Below, piece by piece: positions 33,282 through 42,185 of a stretch of 64,000 nt of DNA; position 1 is the first letter of the stretch; each line of letters starts with the position of its first letter. The notes beneath the pieces were generated by a model. The model ran no database searches. It was not told where the DNA came from and was given only the letters and a program-made list of their open reading frames with translations. The position numbers were made by a program, and so were the translations under genes. The DNA is from Actinomycetes bacterium (GTDB lineage Bacteria > Actinomycetota > Actinomycetes > Propionibacteriales > Propionibacteriaceae): contig JAEXAS010000021.1 in NCBI GenBank assembly GCA_023458095.1, positions 88,284-152,283 on the forward strand, written 5' to 3'.

Positions 33282-35300
33282 ATGGAGTCAACCACAACGG
33301 ATGCCGCGGCCCGGATCGTCGCCAAGGTCGGTGGCGCGCAGAACATCCTCAGCCTGACGCATTGCGCGACTCGGCTGCGGTTCGAATTGGTCGATGCCGG
33401 CAAGGTCGATACCGCCGGGCTGGACGCCATCCCCGAAGTGCTGGGCGCGGTGCCCCAGTCGGGGGATCGTTTCCAGGTCGTGATCGGGGGCGCGGTGCAG
33501 ACCGTCTTCACCCAGATCATGAATCTTCCCGAGATGGCCAACGTTGGTGGTGGCCTGTCCGATGCTGAGGTCAAAGCCAGAGAACGCGCCAAGGCTCGCG
33601 GCAAGGTCGCCTGGATCGACGCCTTCTTCGAGTACCTGTCGGACTCCTTCCGGCCGCTGCTCGGCGTGCTGCTGGGGGCCTCGCTGATCATCGCCTTCGC
33701 CGCCGTCCTGGACGCCTTCGGCGTCATCGACTTCCGCTCCGCCGACAAAGCCGCCGGCTGGGTCTTCTGGGACGCGATGTGGCGCTCGGTGTTCTATTTC
33801 TTGCCGATCATGGTGGCCTACAACGCGGCCAAGAAGCTCAACGTCGACCCCTGGCTGGGCGCCACCATCATGGGCGCGATGATGACCCCCGAATTCCTCA
33901 GCCTGACCAAGGCCGCCACCACGGTGTGCGTCACCAACCCCACCTTGAAGACTCAAGAGTGCGTGGCCAATATCTTCGGGCTGCCCATGCAGTTGAACGA
34001 CTACGGTGGCCAGGTCTTCGTGCCGCTGATGATGGTGCCGCTGCTCGCGGTGATCTACCGACTCCTGAAAAAGATCTTCCCCGAGAGCGTCCAGATGGTC
34101 TTCGTGCCGTTCTTCTCGATGATCATCATGATTCCGGTGACCGCCTTCCTGATCGGCCCGCTGGGTATCTGGATCGGCAATGGTTTGGGCGCCGGACTGG
34201 CCTGGATGAACACCAATGCCCCCTTCGTCTTCGCGGTCCTCATTCCGCTGATCTACCCCTTCCTGGTCCCGCTGGGGCTGCACTGGCCGCTGAATGCCTT
34301 GATGCTGATGAACATCCAGACCTTGGGCTATGACTTCATCCAAGGCCCCATGGGTGCCTGGAACTTCGCCTGCTTCGGCGCCACCGCCGGCGTGCTGTTC
34401 ATCTCCATGCGAGAGAGGGATATCCAGATGCGGCAGACCGCCTCTGGTGCTTTGGCCGCCGGACTGTTGGGCGGTATCTCCGAACCGTCCCTGTACGGCA
34501 TCCATCTGCGGTTCAAGAGGATCTACCCGCGCATGTTGGTCGGCTGTGGTGTGGGTGGTTTGATCATCGGCATCCTGGGCGGGGTGAAGACCAGCGCCTT
34601 CGCCTTCACCTCTCTGCTCACCATTCCGGTCTTCGACCCGATCTGGGTATACAGCATCGCGATCGCGGCAGCCTTCGTCACCTCCATGGTTTTGGTGATC
34701 GCCTCCGACTACCGCACCCCCGAGCAGAAGGCGGAATTCCGCGCCGCCCGCGAGCAGGCCGAAGCCGACCTGGCCCTGCAGGCCCAGGCCGAAGCGGACG
34801 CTCCGCTCAGCACCAGTGGTGGCGGGGGCGTCGCCACCTTGGTGGCCACCCGGGTGGTCGCCGCTCCGGTCGCCGGACGCATCGTCGCGCTGGCCGACGT
34901 GGCTGACAAGGTGTTCGCCTCCAAAGCCCTGGGCGAAGGGGTGGGCATCGTGCCACTCGATGGCCACATCCTCGCTCCGGTCGCCGGGACGGTCGTCACC
35001 GCTGCCGACACCGGGCACGCCTTCGGTATCAAGACCGATGACGGGGTTGAAGTGCTGGTTCACGTCGGCCTGGACACCGTTCGCATGGGCGGGGCTGGGT
35101 TCGAGGTGCAGGTGAACTCCGGTCAACGCGTCGAGGTGGGCGACCTGCTGGTGAGTGTCGACCTGACCGCGGTGGAGAAGGCCGGCTTCGATCCGACCAC
35201 CATCGTGGTCGTCACCAACACCATGGCGCTGACCGCAGTCACCCCACAGACCTCCGGTGAGGTGCAGGTCGGCGACGCCGTGATCGACGTCACCGCCTGA
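33282..35300 (+). CDS. Beta-glucoside-type PTS permease EIIBCA
   Basis: A 672-residue fused enzyme II: IIB at the N terminus with phosphorylated Cys28 (SLTHCATRLRF), a IIC transport domain of about ten membrane helices (residues 105-480), then IIA with the active His594 (VLVHVGLDTV). It imports and phosphorylates a sugar using phosphoenolpyruvate through HPr. The B-C-A order and the adjacent LicT-like regulator place it in the BglF group, but sucrose or trehalose permeases share this layout. The start is the ATG at 33282 (AAGGA six bases upstream); an ATG two codons earlier is possible. No phospho-beta-glucosidase gene is nearby. Confidence 0.92.
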   Translation: MESTTTDAAARIVAKVGGAQNILSLTHCATRLRFELVDAGKVDTAGLDAIPEVLGAVPQSGDRFQVVIGGAVQTVFTQIMNLPEMANVGGGLSDAEVKARERAKARGKVAWIDAFFEYLSDSFRPLLGVLLGASLIIAFAAVLDAFGVIDFRSADKAAGWVFWDAMWRSVFYFLPIMVAYNAAKKLNVDPWLGATIMGAMMTPEFLSLTKAATTVCVTNPTLKTQECVANIFGLPMQLNDYGGQVFVPLMMVPLLAVIYRLLKKIFPESVQMVFVPFFSMIIMIPVTAFLIGPLGIWIGNGLGAGLAWMNTNAPFVFAVLIPLIYPFLVPLGLHWPLNALMLMNIQTLGYDFIQGPMGAWNFACFGATAGVLFISMRERDIQMRQTASGALAAGLLGGISEPSLYGIHLRFKRIYPRMLVGCGVGGLIIGILGGVKTSAFAFTSLLTIPVFDPIWVYSIAIAAAFVTSMVLVIASDYRTPEQKAEFRAAREQAEADLALQAQAEADAPLSTSGGGGVATLVATRVVAAPVAGRIVALADVADKVFASKALGEGVGIVPLDGHILAPVAGTVVTAADTGHAFGIKTDDGVEVLVHVGLDTVRMGGAGFEVQVNSGQRVEVGDLLVSVDLTAVEKAGFDPTTIVVVTNTMALTAVTPQTSGEVQVGDAVIDVTA

Positions 35301-35325
35301 CGGGCCATCCAAGGGCAGGGACACA

Positions 35326-36162
35326 ATGGAGTTGCTTCGGGTCTTCAACAACAACGTGGTGCTGGCCGCCGAAGCATCCGGCCAGGAAGTCATCCTCACC
35401 GGGCGGGGTCTGGGATTCCAGGCCCGGCCCGGTGACCCTGTCGATCTGAACAAGGTGGCGCGGGTCTTCGTCCCGGTGGACGGCCGCGACCCCGACCACC
35501 TGGCGCAATTGTTGGCGGCCGTCCCGCCCGAACACGTCGCCCTGGTCAGCGAAGCGGTCGAATCCGCGGGTTTGAGGACGCTGCTGGACAACCCGGCGCT
35601 GATCATCGCCTTGGCCGATCACATCAGTTTCGCGATCAAGCGCCAACGTGCCGGCATCGTCATGGAGTATCCGCTGCGGGCCGAGGTTGGCCACCTCTAC
35701 GCCGAGGAGTACCGGCAGGCCGCCGTCCTGCTGGCGGCGATCAACGACCGCTGTGATCCGCCGCTTCCCGAAGCTGAAGCCGTGGCCGTCACCTTGCACC
35801 TGGTCAACGCCAGCTTTGCCACCGGAGATCTGTCCTACACCTACACCATGACCGGACTGATCGGTCAGATGCTGGTGGTCATCGAGGAGGGCTTCGGGAT
35901 CTCGCTGGCCGAGGACAGCCTCAGCGCGGGGCGGTTCATCACCCATCTTCGCTATCTCTTCGTACGGATCCGCCAACACAAGCAGCTCAGCGATGAGCAC
36001 ACCGATATCGGGGCGGCGATCCGGGCGGCCTATCCGCAGGCCGCCGAATGTGCCGCACGCCTGGGCGCACTGCTGGAACTTCGCCTCGGTTCGGCCCTCA
36101 CCGACGATGAGATCTCCTACCTGGCCTTGCACGTGGCCCGGGTGGTGAGCGATCCGGGCTGA
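35326..36162 (+). CDS. LicT/BglG-family transcription antiterminator
   Basis: A 278-residue RNA-binding regulator. The co-antiterminator domain (MELLRVFNNNVVLAAEASGQ) is followed by two PRD modules. Both His pairs used for phosphorylation control are present: ALADHISFAIKR and AEVGHLYAEEY in PRD1, FITHLRYLFVR and LALHVARVV in PRD2. In this family the PTS permease phosphorylates PRD1 when substrate is lacking, and HPr phosphorylates PRD2, so the protein binds RAT only when the sugar is present and the cell is not catabolite repressed. Its target is the RAT at 33187. It lies 25 bp after the permease gene. Confidence 0.92.
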   Translation: MELLRVFNNNVVLAAEASGQEVILTGRGLGFQARPGDPVDLNKVARVFVPVDGRDPDHLAQLLAAVPPEHVALVSEAVESAGLRTLLDNPALIIALADHISFAIKRQRAGIVMEYPLRAEVGHLYAEEYRQAAVLLAAINDRCDPPLPEAEAVAVTLHLVNASFATGDLSYTYTMTGLIGQMLVVIEEGFGISLAEDSLSAGRFITHLRYLFVRIRQHKQLSDEHTDIGAAIRAAYPQAAECAARLGALLELRLGSALTDDEISYLALHVARVVSDPG

Positions 36163-36167
36163 GCCGC

Positions 36168-36677
36168 TCAGTGGTTGCGGAACACCGGGTGGGACTGTGA
36201 GCAGCTCACCAAGAGGTGAACCTCATCGCCCTCATCTTCGCCATGCTCGTCAGCGCTCTCGAACTCCACCACGAGTTGCTTGGTGCCCTCGTATTCGGTG
36301 TGGACGCGGTAACCGTCATTGGGAATGGCGCTGACCAAGGACACGGCGCTGCCGGTGCAGCGGGCGATCACCTTGCCTGGTGCGCCACTCCAGGACCCGG
36401 CGTAGCTCCTCGGCTGCTTGCTCGTTGGGTTCGTCGACGTGGCGGGCTTGGCTGAGGTGGAGGTCGCGGCCGTGGTGGGGGTTTTGCTTGCTGATGCAGA
36501 GGCCCGGCTGGTGGCACCGCCGGGGGTCGTCACTGCGATGCTGATCCCGGGATCGACCGGAGGGATCTGACCCACCTGAGTTCCTGCCGCCGAGATCACC
36601 GTCCACGTGAGCGTGGCGGCGCCGGCCACAGTGGCCAACCAGATCACTGCGATCCACAGTGGGGTGCGTCGCGTCAC
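36168..36677 (-). CDS. Membrane-anchored hypothetical protein with Ser/Thr/Ala-rich linker
   Basis: A 169-residue protein. After a short basic start comes one hydrophobic helix (IAVIWLATVAGAATL), then a 60-residue linker rich in Thr, Ser, Ala and Pro, then an external domain of about 80 residues (KVIARCTGSAVSLVSAIPN) with two Cys that may form a disulphide. No family is recognised. The GTG start at 36677 has GGAGG only one base before it, which is poor, but no better start keeps the helix. It is divergent from the two-component system and ends five bases from the antiterminator gene. Confidence 0.6.
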   Translation of the reverse strand: MTRRTPLWIAVIWLATVAGAATLTWTVISAAGTQVGQIPPVDPGISIAVTTPGGATSRASASASKTPTTAATSTSAKPATSTNPTSKQPRSYAGSWSGAPGKVIARCTGSAVSLVSAIPNDGYRVHTEYEGTKQLVVEFESADEHGEDEGDEVHLLVSCSQSHPVFRNH

Positions 36678-36747
36678 GCCTCCATGATGGCATCCAGACC
36701 AACCAGACCTGGCGTGCCGGGAGGTTCGGCACGGTAGTTTTGCCTCC

Positions 36748-37434
36748 ATGATCAGGGTGTTAGTCGTCGAGGACGACCCGGCGATCGGCCGGGTGCTCCA
36801 TCGCAGCCTGAGTGACCGCGGGGACGTGGTCACCGTGGCCACCGACGGCGCCACCGGCTTGGCCATCGCCTTGCGCGAACAACCTGAAGTGGTGCTGCTC
36901 GATCTGGGGCTGCCCGATTTGAGTGGGCTGGAAGTCCTCACCATGTTGCGGGCGGTCAGCCAGGTGCCGGTGATCGTCATCACCGCCCAAGACGACGACC
37001 GCACCGTGGTCAAGGCTCTCGATTCGGGCGCTGACGACTATCTGGTCAAACCGTTCGGCAGCGAGCAACTGGCCGCTCGCATTCGTGCGGTGCTGCGCCG
37101 GGCTGCCGCGGCCAGCAACGAGTCGACCGTCGAGGTGGGCGAACTCCAGATCGATGTGGTCACCCGTCAGGTCACTTTGGCTGGACGGCCGCTCGACCTC
37201 ACCCGCAAGGAATTTGATCTGCTGTGGCTGCTGGCTTCGCGGCCCGGCGAAGTGATCAGCAAACGCGATCTGCTGGCCGGGGTGTGGGGCCAGCCCTTCG
37301 GTGGCGCCGACCGCACCGTCGATGTGCACCTGAGTTGGCTGCGGCGCAAGCTGGGCGAGTCGGCCGCCGAACCGCGCTATCTGCACACCGTTCGCGGGGT
37401 GGGCGTGCGGCTGGCCGCTCCCGAGGACTGCTGA
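36748..37434 (+). CDS. Response regulator, OmpR/PhoB family
   Basis: A 228-residue transcription factor. The receiver domain has the acidic pocket at residues 8-10 (EDD), phosphoacceptor Asp52 and the conserved Lys of DYLVKPF. The C-terminal winged helix ends with RTVDVHLSWLRRKLGE and the HTVRGVGVRL strand. It pairs with the sensor kinase that follows, sharing one base (TGATG). The target genes are not identified; adjacency to envelope proteins suggests an envelope or lipid-related stimulus. Confidence 0.93.
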   Translation: MIRVLVVEDDPAIGRVLHRSLSDRGDVVTVATDGATGLAIALREQPEVVLLDLGLPDLSGLEVLTMLRAVSQVPVIVITAQDDDRTVVKALDSGADDYLVKPFGSEQLAARIRAVLRRAAAASNESTVEVGELQIDVVTRQVTLAGRPLDLTRKEFDLLWLLASRPGEVISKRDLLAGVWGQPFGGADRTVDVHLSWLRRKLGESAAEPRYLHTVRGVGVRLAAPEDC

Positions 37435-38705
37435 TGCGTCGACAGGTGAGCGTGCTGGTCGCTGTGGTCGCCACGGCGATCGTGGTGTCCTTCGTGATCC
37501 CGCTGATGCTGTTGGTGCGGACTCTGGCCGAAGATCGGGGCATGGCCGCCGCGACCGAACAGGCCAACAGCGTTGCGGTGCTGGTCTCCGGCATCCACGA
37601 TTCGCCCAACCTGGCCGAGATTCTGGCCCAGAACCTGGCGCGATCTCCGATCCAGACCAGTGTGGTGCTCACCGATGGTCAGGTGTTGGGCACTGCCTGG
37701 CCCAATGCGACCAGCGACCCGGGATACCTACAGGCCGCAGGCGGGCAGGCATTCTCCCAGCAGAACGCTGCAGGTGCCCAGATCTACGTGCCCGCCGTGG
37801 TTGATCACGGTGTTGTGGTCGTTCGCTGCCTGGTGACGCCGGATCAACTCAGCGAAGGAGTGCCGCTGGCCTGGGCCAGCATCATCGGGTTGGGGGTGTT
37901 GCTGAGCGTGATCGCGGTTGCCGTCGCCGCCCAGATGGGACGGCGGGTCAGCCGCCCGCTACTGGATGTCGCCGAGACCGCCCATCGGTTGCGCGAAGGG
38001 GAACTCGATGCCCGAGCCCCCCTGGTCGGCACCGATGAGACCGTCGAACTGGGCCGGGCATTGAATGGGCTGGCCGACCGCATTGAAGAACTGCTCGTCG
38101 CTGAACGCGACAATGTGGGCAGCCTCGCCCACCGGCTGCGCACCCCGGTGACCGCCCTGCGCCTTGAGGCCGAACAGGTCGCCGATCCGCAGTTGCGCGA
38201 GAACATGACCGAATCGGTGGGGCAGCTTCAGGCCGCCATCGATGACGTGGTCCGAGAAGCCCGGCGTCCGCTGCGCGAGGGGCTCCCGGGCACCTGCGAT
38301 GCGGTGTCGCTGGTGACGGCTCGAGCCGATTACTGGCACCCCCTGGCCGAGGATCAGGACCGGGAGTTCGAGGTGTTGGTGCCGCCGGGCCCGCTGCGAG
38401 TGGGCATGAGCAGTCTGCAATTGGGCGATGTCGTCGACATCTGCATCGACAACGTGTTCGCCCACACGGACGAAGGCGTGAACTTCTCCGTGCAGTTGAG
38501 TCGAGCCGACGACGTGGCGCTGCTGGTGATCAGTGACGAGGGTCCTGGGTTTTCCCCGGTCGCCCCACCGACCCGTCCGGGCACCTCCGGGATGGGGCTG
38601 CGAATCGCCCGGCGCCTGGTGGCTGGCGCGGGCGGGTCAGTCACGCTGTCTCCACCCGGTGCGGGCAGTAGCGTCCGTATCGAGCTTCCTCTCCAAGGCC
38701 GCTGA
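37434..38705 (+). CDS. Sensor histidine kinase
   Basis: A 423-residue membrane kinase. Two transmembrane helices flank a sensing loop of about 110 residues, followed by a HAMP domain (RVSRPLLDVAETAHRLREG) and a dimerisation domain with His233 in LAHRLRTPVTAL. The ATPase domain carries the N box (DICIDNVFAHT), the G1 box (DEGPGFSP) and a G2 segment (GTSGMGLRIARRL). It phosphorylates the upstream response regulator. The phosphoacceptor sequence has HRLRTP rather than the commoner HELRTP. Confidence 0.92.
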   Translation: MRRQVSVLVAVVATAIVVSFVIPLMLLVRTLAEDRGMAAATEQANSVAVLVSGIHDSPNLAEILAQNLARSPIQTSVVLTDGQVLGTAWPNATSDPGYLQAAGGQAFSQQNAAGAQIYVPAVVDHGVVVVRCLVTPDQLSEGVPLAWASIIGLGVLLSVIAVAVAAQMGRRVSRPLLDVAETAHRLREGELDARAPLVGTDETVELGRALNGLADRIEELLVAERDNVGSLAHRLRTPVTALRLEAEQVADPQLRENMTESVGQLQAAIDDVVREARRPLREGLPGTCDAVSLVTARADYWHPLAEDQDREFEVLVPPGPLRVGMSSLQLGDVVDICIDNVFAHTDEGVNFSVQLSRADDVALLVISDEGPGFSPVAPPTRPGTSGMGLRIARRLVAGAGGSVTLSPPGAGSSVRIELPLQGR

Positions 38706-38707
38706 GC

Positions 38708-39475
38708 GTGTCGGTGTCTGGCTCTATCCTCCCGAACCTATCGGTTCTGGCGCGGGTGGTGTTGTTCGTGGCCGGTGGCTGGCTCAGCGTCAATGCCGCC
38801 TGGCTGGCGCTCACCGCGAACCTGACGGTGGGCACCGCGGCCACCGCGGTGGCCGGCCTGGCCCTGGTGGCCTGGGGAATCTGGCTGCCGCGAATCCGGT
38901 TGGGTTGGCAGCTTGCCGCAGTCGCTGTGGTGATGGCGGTGCTGAGCTTGTCGACCTTTCTGGCCGTCCATGGCTCCCGGGATGATGCCGACGACACCGA
39001 GGACGCCGTCATCGTGCTGGGTGCTGCCGTCCACGGCAGCGAGTTGTCCCCGACGCTGCAGGGACGTTTGGACACCGCGCTGTCCTACTGGCAGCGCAAT
39101 TCCCGGGCCCTGATCGTGGTCAGCGGTGGGCAGGGGATCCAGGAGGATCTGCCCGAGGGTGTGGCGATGGCCGCCTACCTGGTGAGTCAGGGGGTGCCGG
39201 CTGATCACGTCGTGGTTGAGGACCAAGCCACCTCCACGGAAGAGAACTTCCGCTTCTCGCGCCGACTTCTCGACCAACGCCTGCCCTCGGGATATCGGGT
39301 GGTCTTCGTCACCGACGAGTTCCATGTCTATCGGGCTGAGCGCATCGCAGCAGCGGCGGGGGTGAACGCCACCCACATCGCACACCGCACCCCGTGGTAT
39401 TTCTGGGCCACGAACTTCCTGCGCGAGGATCTGGCCGTGGTCGCCCTGTGGATCTCAGCGGGATCGGTGTCTTGA
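38708..39475 (+). CDS. YdcF/SanA-like DUF218 membrane protein
   Basis: A 255-residue protein. Two or three N-terminal membrane helices are followed by a DUF218 domain (AVIVLGAAVHGSELSPTLQGR; VVSGGQG; VVEDQATSTEENFRFS). Family members are implicated in envelope integrity and vancomycin sensitivity; the domain binds adenosyl-type ligands in YdcF. The GTG at 38708 follows the kinase stop by two bases, so the gene is in the same transcription unit as the two-component system. Confidence 0.85.
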   Translation: MSVSGSILPNLSVLARVVLFVAGGWLSVNAAWLALTANLTVGTAATAVAGLALVAWGIWLPRIRLGWQLAAVAVVMAVLSLSTFLAVHGSRDDADDTEDAVIVLGAAVHGSELSPTLQGRLDTALSYWQRNSRALIVVSGGQGIQEDLPEGVAMAAYLVSQGVPADHVVVEDQATSTEENFRFSRRLLDQRLPSGYRVVFVTDEFHVYRAERIAAAAGVNATHIAHRTPWYFWATNFLREDLAVVALWISAGSVS

Positions 39476-39511
39476 ACCTCGCCCGCGGCCCGGAGCGGGC
39501 AGGATGGTGGC

Positions 39512-40792
39512 ATGGCCAAGCCGGCGGTACCACGGCCCAGCGGTCGGGTGATGGGCACCATTGATGGTGCCTTCTTCGTGCTGGCCACGCTGGTAGCGAT
39601 CTGGTTCGCCTATCTGCTGCTGCGCGAGGGGATCACCCCGGGCTGGCAGATGCTGTTGATCCTGGTGTTCTGGGCCATGGTGGCCTACCTGGTGCTGCCT
39701 CGGATTCATCGCATCCTCACCGGCATCTACCTGCCCGATTACTTCATCGGCCGGACCCGCACTGTCGACGGACTGCTCGGCGATCCGGTCAATCTTGGCC
39801 TCATCGGAACCTCGGCCCAGGTGCATGAGGTCATGGTCGCCGCCGGCTGGACTCGGGCTGACGAACTCACTATGCGTAGCGGCGGCCGGATCGTCGCCGA
39901 CACCGTACGGCGGCGCAGCTACCCCCAAGCTCCGGTCAGTCCGCTGTTCCTGTTTCGGCGCCGCCAGGACTTCGCCTATCAGCAGGAGGTTGCCGGTTCG
40001 CCGTCGCAGCGCCATCACGTCCGGTTCTGGAAATGTCCGCCGGGCTGGCTGCTCCCGGGCGGCTTCGCCGTCGACTGGGTCGCGGCGGGAACCTTCGATC
40101 GCTCGGTGGGATTGTCGTTGTTCACCCTGCAGATCACGCACAAGATCGATCAGGACACCGATGTCGAGCGCGACCACATCATCGATACGGTGCGCCAAGC
40201 CGCCCCGGAGGTGTCGGTGCGGGTGATCGAAGGCTTCTCGGCCGGCTACCACTCCCGAAACGGTGGGGGAGACCGGATCCGTACCGACGGCGATTTCCCG
40301 ATCATCGACCTGGCTACGGTGCCTGCCGTTGCTGTCGTCGAGGAGCCTGCGACGGCAACGGGACGTCCGCCGGTCCAGACCGTGTTCGGCACGGTGGTGG
40401 CCACCCTGCGCGGCCTCAGCTATCTGCTGCTGTCGGCGGTGTTCTGGCTGGTGGTCTTCCTGCCTGATGGGGAGACCCCGCCCGATGAGCTTCTCTTCTT
40501 GGGCGCGTTCTTCCTGGTGCTGGGGCTGTTCGACGTGATTCTGGCTCGGGCCACCTATCGAGGCGGGAACTGGGCGCGGATGCTGCTGGGCGCCGGGAGC
40601 CTGTGGAGTGTGGTGGTACCTTTCGCCACCGATCCGCTCACGGGCGGGGTGCATTCGGGGTATGCCGATCTGTTTCCGCTGGCGGTCAGCGTGTTAACCG
40701 TGTTGGCTTTGTCCAGCGATGCGGCCCGGCAGTTCGCTACCCGCTCGTGGGACCCCGACGCTGGAAATGGGACGGTAGGCTTGCCGACATGA
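39512..40792 (+). CDS. LssY C-terminal domain membrane protein
   Basis: A 426-residue protein. Two N-terminal helices lead into an LssY_C domain (GDPVNLGLIGTSAQVHEVM then GWTRADELT and RRRSYPQAPVSPLFLF), then a soluble segment and about four C-terminal helices. LssY-type domains occur in envelope proteins of unknown chemistry, sometimes fused to phosphatases. Here the phosphatase part is absent. It follows YdcF by 36 bp and overlaps the next gene by four bases (ATGA). Confidence 0.8.
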   Translation: MAKPAVPRPSGRVMGTIDGAFFVLATLVAIWFAYLLLREGITPGWQMLLILVFWAMVAYLVLPRIHRILTGIYLPDYFIGRTRTVDGLLGDPVNLGLIGTSAQVHEVMVAAGWTRADELTMRSGGRIVADTVRRRSYPQAPVSPLFLFRRRQDFAYQQEVAGSPSQRHHVRFWKCPPGWLLPGGFAVDWVAAGTFDRSVGLSLFTLQITHKIDQDTDVERDHIIDTVRQAAPEVSVRVIEGFSAGYHSRNGGGDRIRTDGDFPIIDLATVPAVAVVEEPATATGRPPVQTVFGTVVATLRGLSYLLLSAVFWLVVFLPDGETPPDELLFLGAFFLVLGLFDVILARATYRGGNWARMLLGAGSLWSVVVPFATDPLTGGVHSGYADLFPLAVSVLTVLALSSDAARQFATRSWDPDAGNGTVGLPT

Positions 40793-41292
40793 CCCGACCC
40801 GGTTCCCGCACTTTCAGCGGTTCGCGCCTTGTGGGTGCGCTGCTGAGTCTGCTGGTGGGTGTGCTGGGACTGGCCGCGTTATGGCAGCCGCTGAAGCTGG
40901 TGACCGATTCCACCGAGTGTGTGGGGCTGTCGCCGCTGCAGAGTTGGGCGGGATTGAAGCTACATGTGGTCGCCGAAACCGTCGCCTGTCGGCCTGGTTC
41001 TTTCCTGCAAGGCGACAGCTACGTGCCGGTCATGAGCCTTTCGCTGGCGGTAACGGTGTCGGCCCTGCTGGTCGGAGTCGCCATCCTGGCTTCCGTGGTG
41101 GGTGGCATCGCCACCGTGCGTTCGGCGCTGCATCGCATCGGTTCCTGGGTGCGCAAGACGCTGGCGCCGGTTGTGGAGGTGCTGGCGCCGCAGCCGCAGC
41201 CGCAGCCGATTCCGGTGCGGGTTCCTTCGTGGTCGCGCCGACGTCCGCACGATCCCCAATCGCGGCGTGGTCCGCCGAGTTCTGCCTGTTGA
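40789..41292 (+). CDS. Two-helix membrane protein of unknown function
   Basis: A 167-residue protein. One helix lies at residues 14-34, an external loop of about 50 residues contains two Cys (ECVGLS and VACRPGS) that may form a disulphide, and a second helix spans residues 85-105. The tail is basic and contains a Pro-Gln repeat (PQPQPQPIP). No family is recognised. ATGA overlap with the LssY-like gene shows co-translation. Confidence 0.6.
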   Translation: MTRPGSRTFSGSRLVGALLSLLVGVLGLAALWQPLKLVTDSTECVGLSPLQSWAGLKLHVVAETVACRPGSFLQGDSYVPVMSLSLAVTVSALLVGVAILASVVGGIATVRSALHRIGSWVRKTLAPVVEVLAPQPQPQPIPVRVPSWSRRRPHDPQSRRGPPSSAC

Positions 41293-41353
41293 ACCCGTCC
41301 TCGGCGCGCCGACGATGTTGCGCGCCATCCCATCTTCAGAGCAGGAGACAACT

Positions 41354-42094
41354 ATGAGTAAGAACCAGAAGCCTGATCCGTCCAGCAAGCGACAGCAGTT
41401 GCGGGCGGCTCAAGAGAAAGCAGCCAAGCAGGAGCGCACCCGCAAGATCGTCCTCATCTCGGTGGTGGCGCTCATCGTGGTGGCCGTCGTCGGTGGCGTG
41501 AGCTGGGCTGTGATGTCCCTCAACCAGGGCAAGAAGATCACCGCCACCGACACCTATTCGCTGGTGCTGGGTAAAACTGACGCCCCGGTGACGGTCGATG
41601 TCTACCAGGACTTCATCTGCCCCTATTGCGGCGAATTCGAGCGTGCCAACGGTGCGGACATCAAGTCCTTGGTGGACTCCGGTCAGATGCAACTGCGCAT
41701 TCACCCGATGAACTTCCTCGACGAAGCTTCCCAAGGGACCCGGTACTCCAGCCGGGCCGCGAATGCGTTGATCACGGTCCAGAAGGCCGAACCGGACAAG
41801 GCCTTGGCGTTCAATTCCGCACTGTTCGAAAACCAGCCCGCCGAGAACACCACCGGTCTTACCGATGAGGAGATCGCGCAACTGGCAACCTCGGTGGGAG
41901 TGAGTGACGCGGTGGTGGCGACCTTCACCGACTATGCCAATGTCGACTTCGCCACCCAATCGACGAAGGCCGCCAATGCCGATGGCATCACCAGCACCCC
42001 GACCATCCTGATCAACGGAACCAAGTTCAGCGGAAATATCCTCACCGCCGGGCCCTTCAAACAGGCGGTAGAGGCGGCGGCCGCCGCGGCCTGA
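41354..42094 (+). CDS. DsbA-family thiol-disulphide oxidoreductase, membrane anchored
   Basis: A 246-residue protein. A charged N terminus of about 30 residues is followed by one membrane helix (IVLISVVALIVVAVVGGVSW) and an extracellular thioredoxin fold with the CPYC active site (DVYQDFICPYCGEFE) and a cis-Pro segment (ITSTPTILING). It resembles actinobacterial DsbA/BdbD-type proteins that form disulphide bonds in exported proteins. GGAG precedes the ATG at 41354. The preceding membrane protein, with two Cys, could be a client. Confidence 0.9.
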   Translation: MSKNQKPDPSSKRQQLRAAQEKAAKQERTRKIVLISVVALIVVAVVGGVSWAVMSLNQGKKITATDTYSLVLGKTDAPVTVDVYQDFICPYCGEFERANGADIKSLVDSGQMQLRIHPMNFLDEASQGTRYSSRAANALITVQKAEPDKALAFNSALFENQPAENTTGLTDEEIAQLATSVGVSDAVVATFTDYANVDFATQSTKAANADGITSTPTILINGTKFSGNILTAGPFKQAVEAAAAAA

Positions 42095-42151
42095 GGCCTG
42101 TCTGGGTAGGAATACCCCGGGGCCCTGTTCGCTGGGCGGAAACGTCCTAGA

Positions 42152-42177
42152 CTACTTACTGACCGGTCGGTAAGTAG
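42152..42177. promoter_or_regulatory. TetR-type operator before the efflux gene
   Basis: A 26-bp palindrome centred on GACCGGTC, mismatched at only one base pair; the inner core is TTACTGACCGGTCGGTAA. TTACCGACC-type half sites are typical of TetR/AcrR repressors. It lies just upstream of the ribosome site of the MFS gene and over its probable start region (a TAGACT box at 42148-42153 abuts it). The repressor is likely the TetR protein encoded at 43576. Confidence 0.8.
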
Positions 42178-42185
42178 GAGGATTC

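Noticed and set aside
33288..35606. Long minus-strand frame of over 700 codons opposite the PTS gene
   Set aside because: It is the antisense shadow of the IIC/IIA coding sequence in GC-rich DNA; composition is His/Asp/Gly-rich and no family pattern or ribosome site is present.
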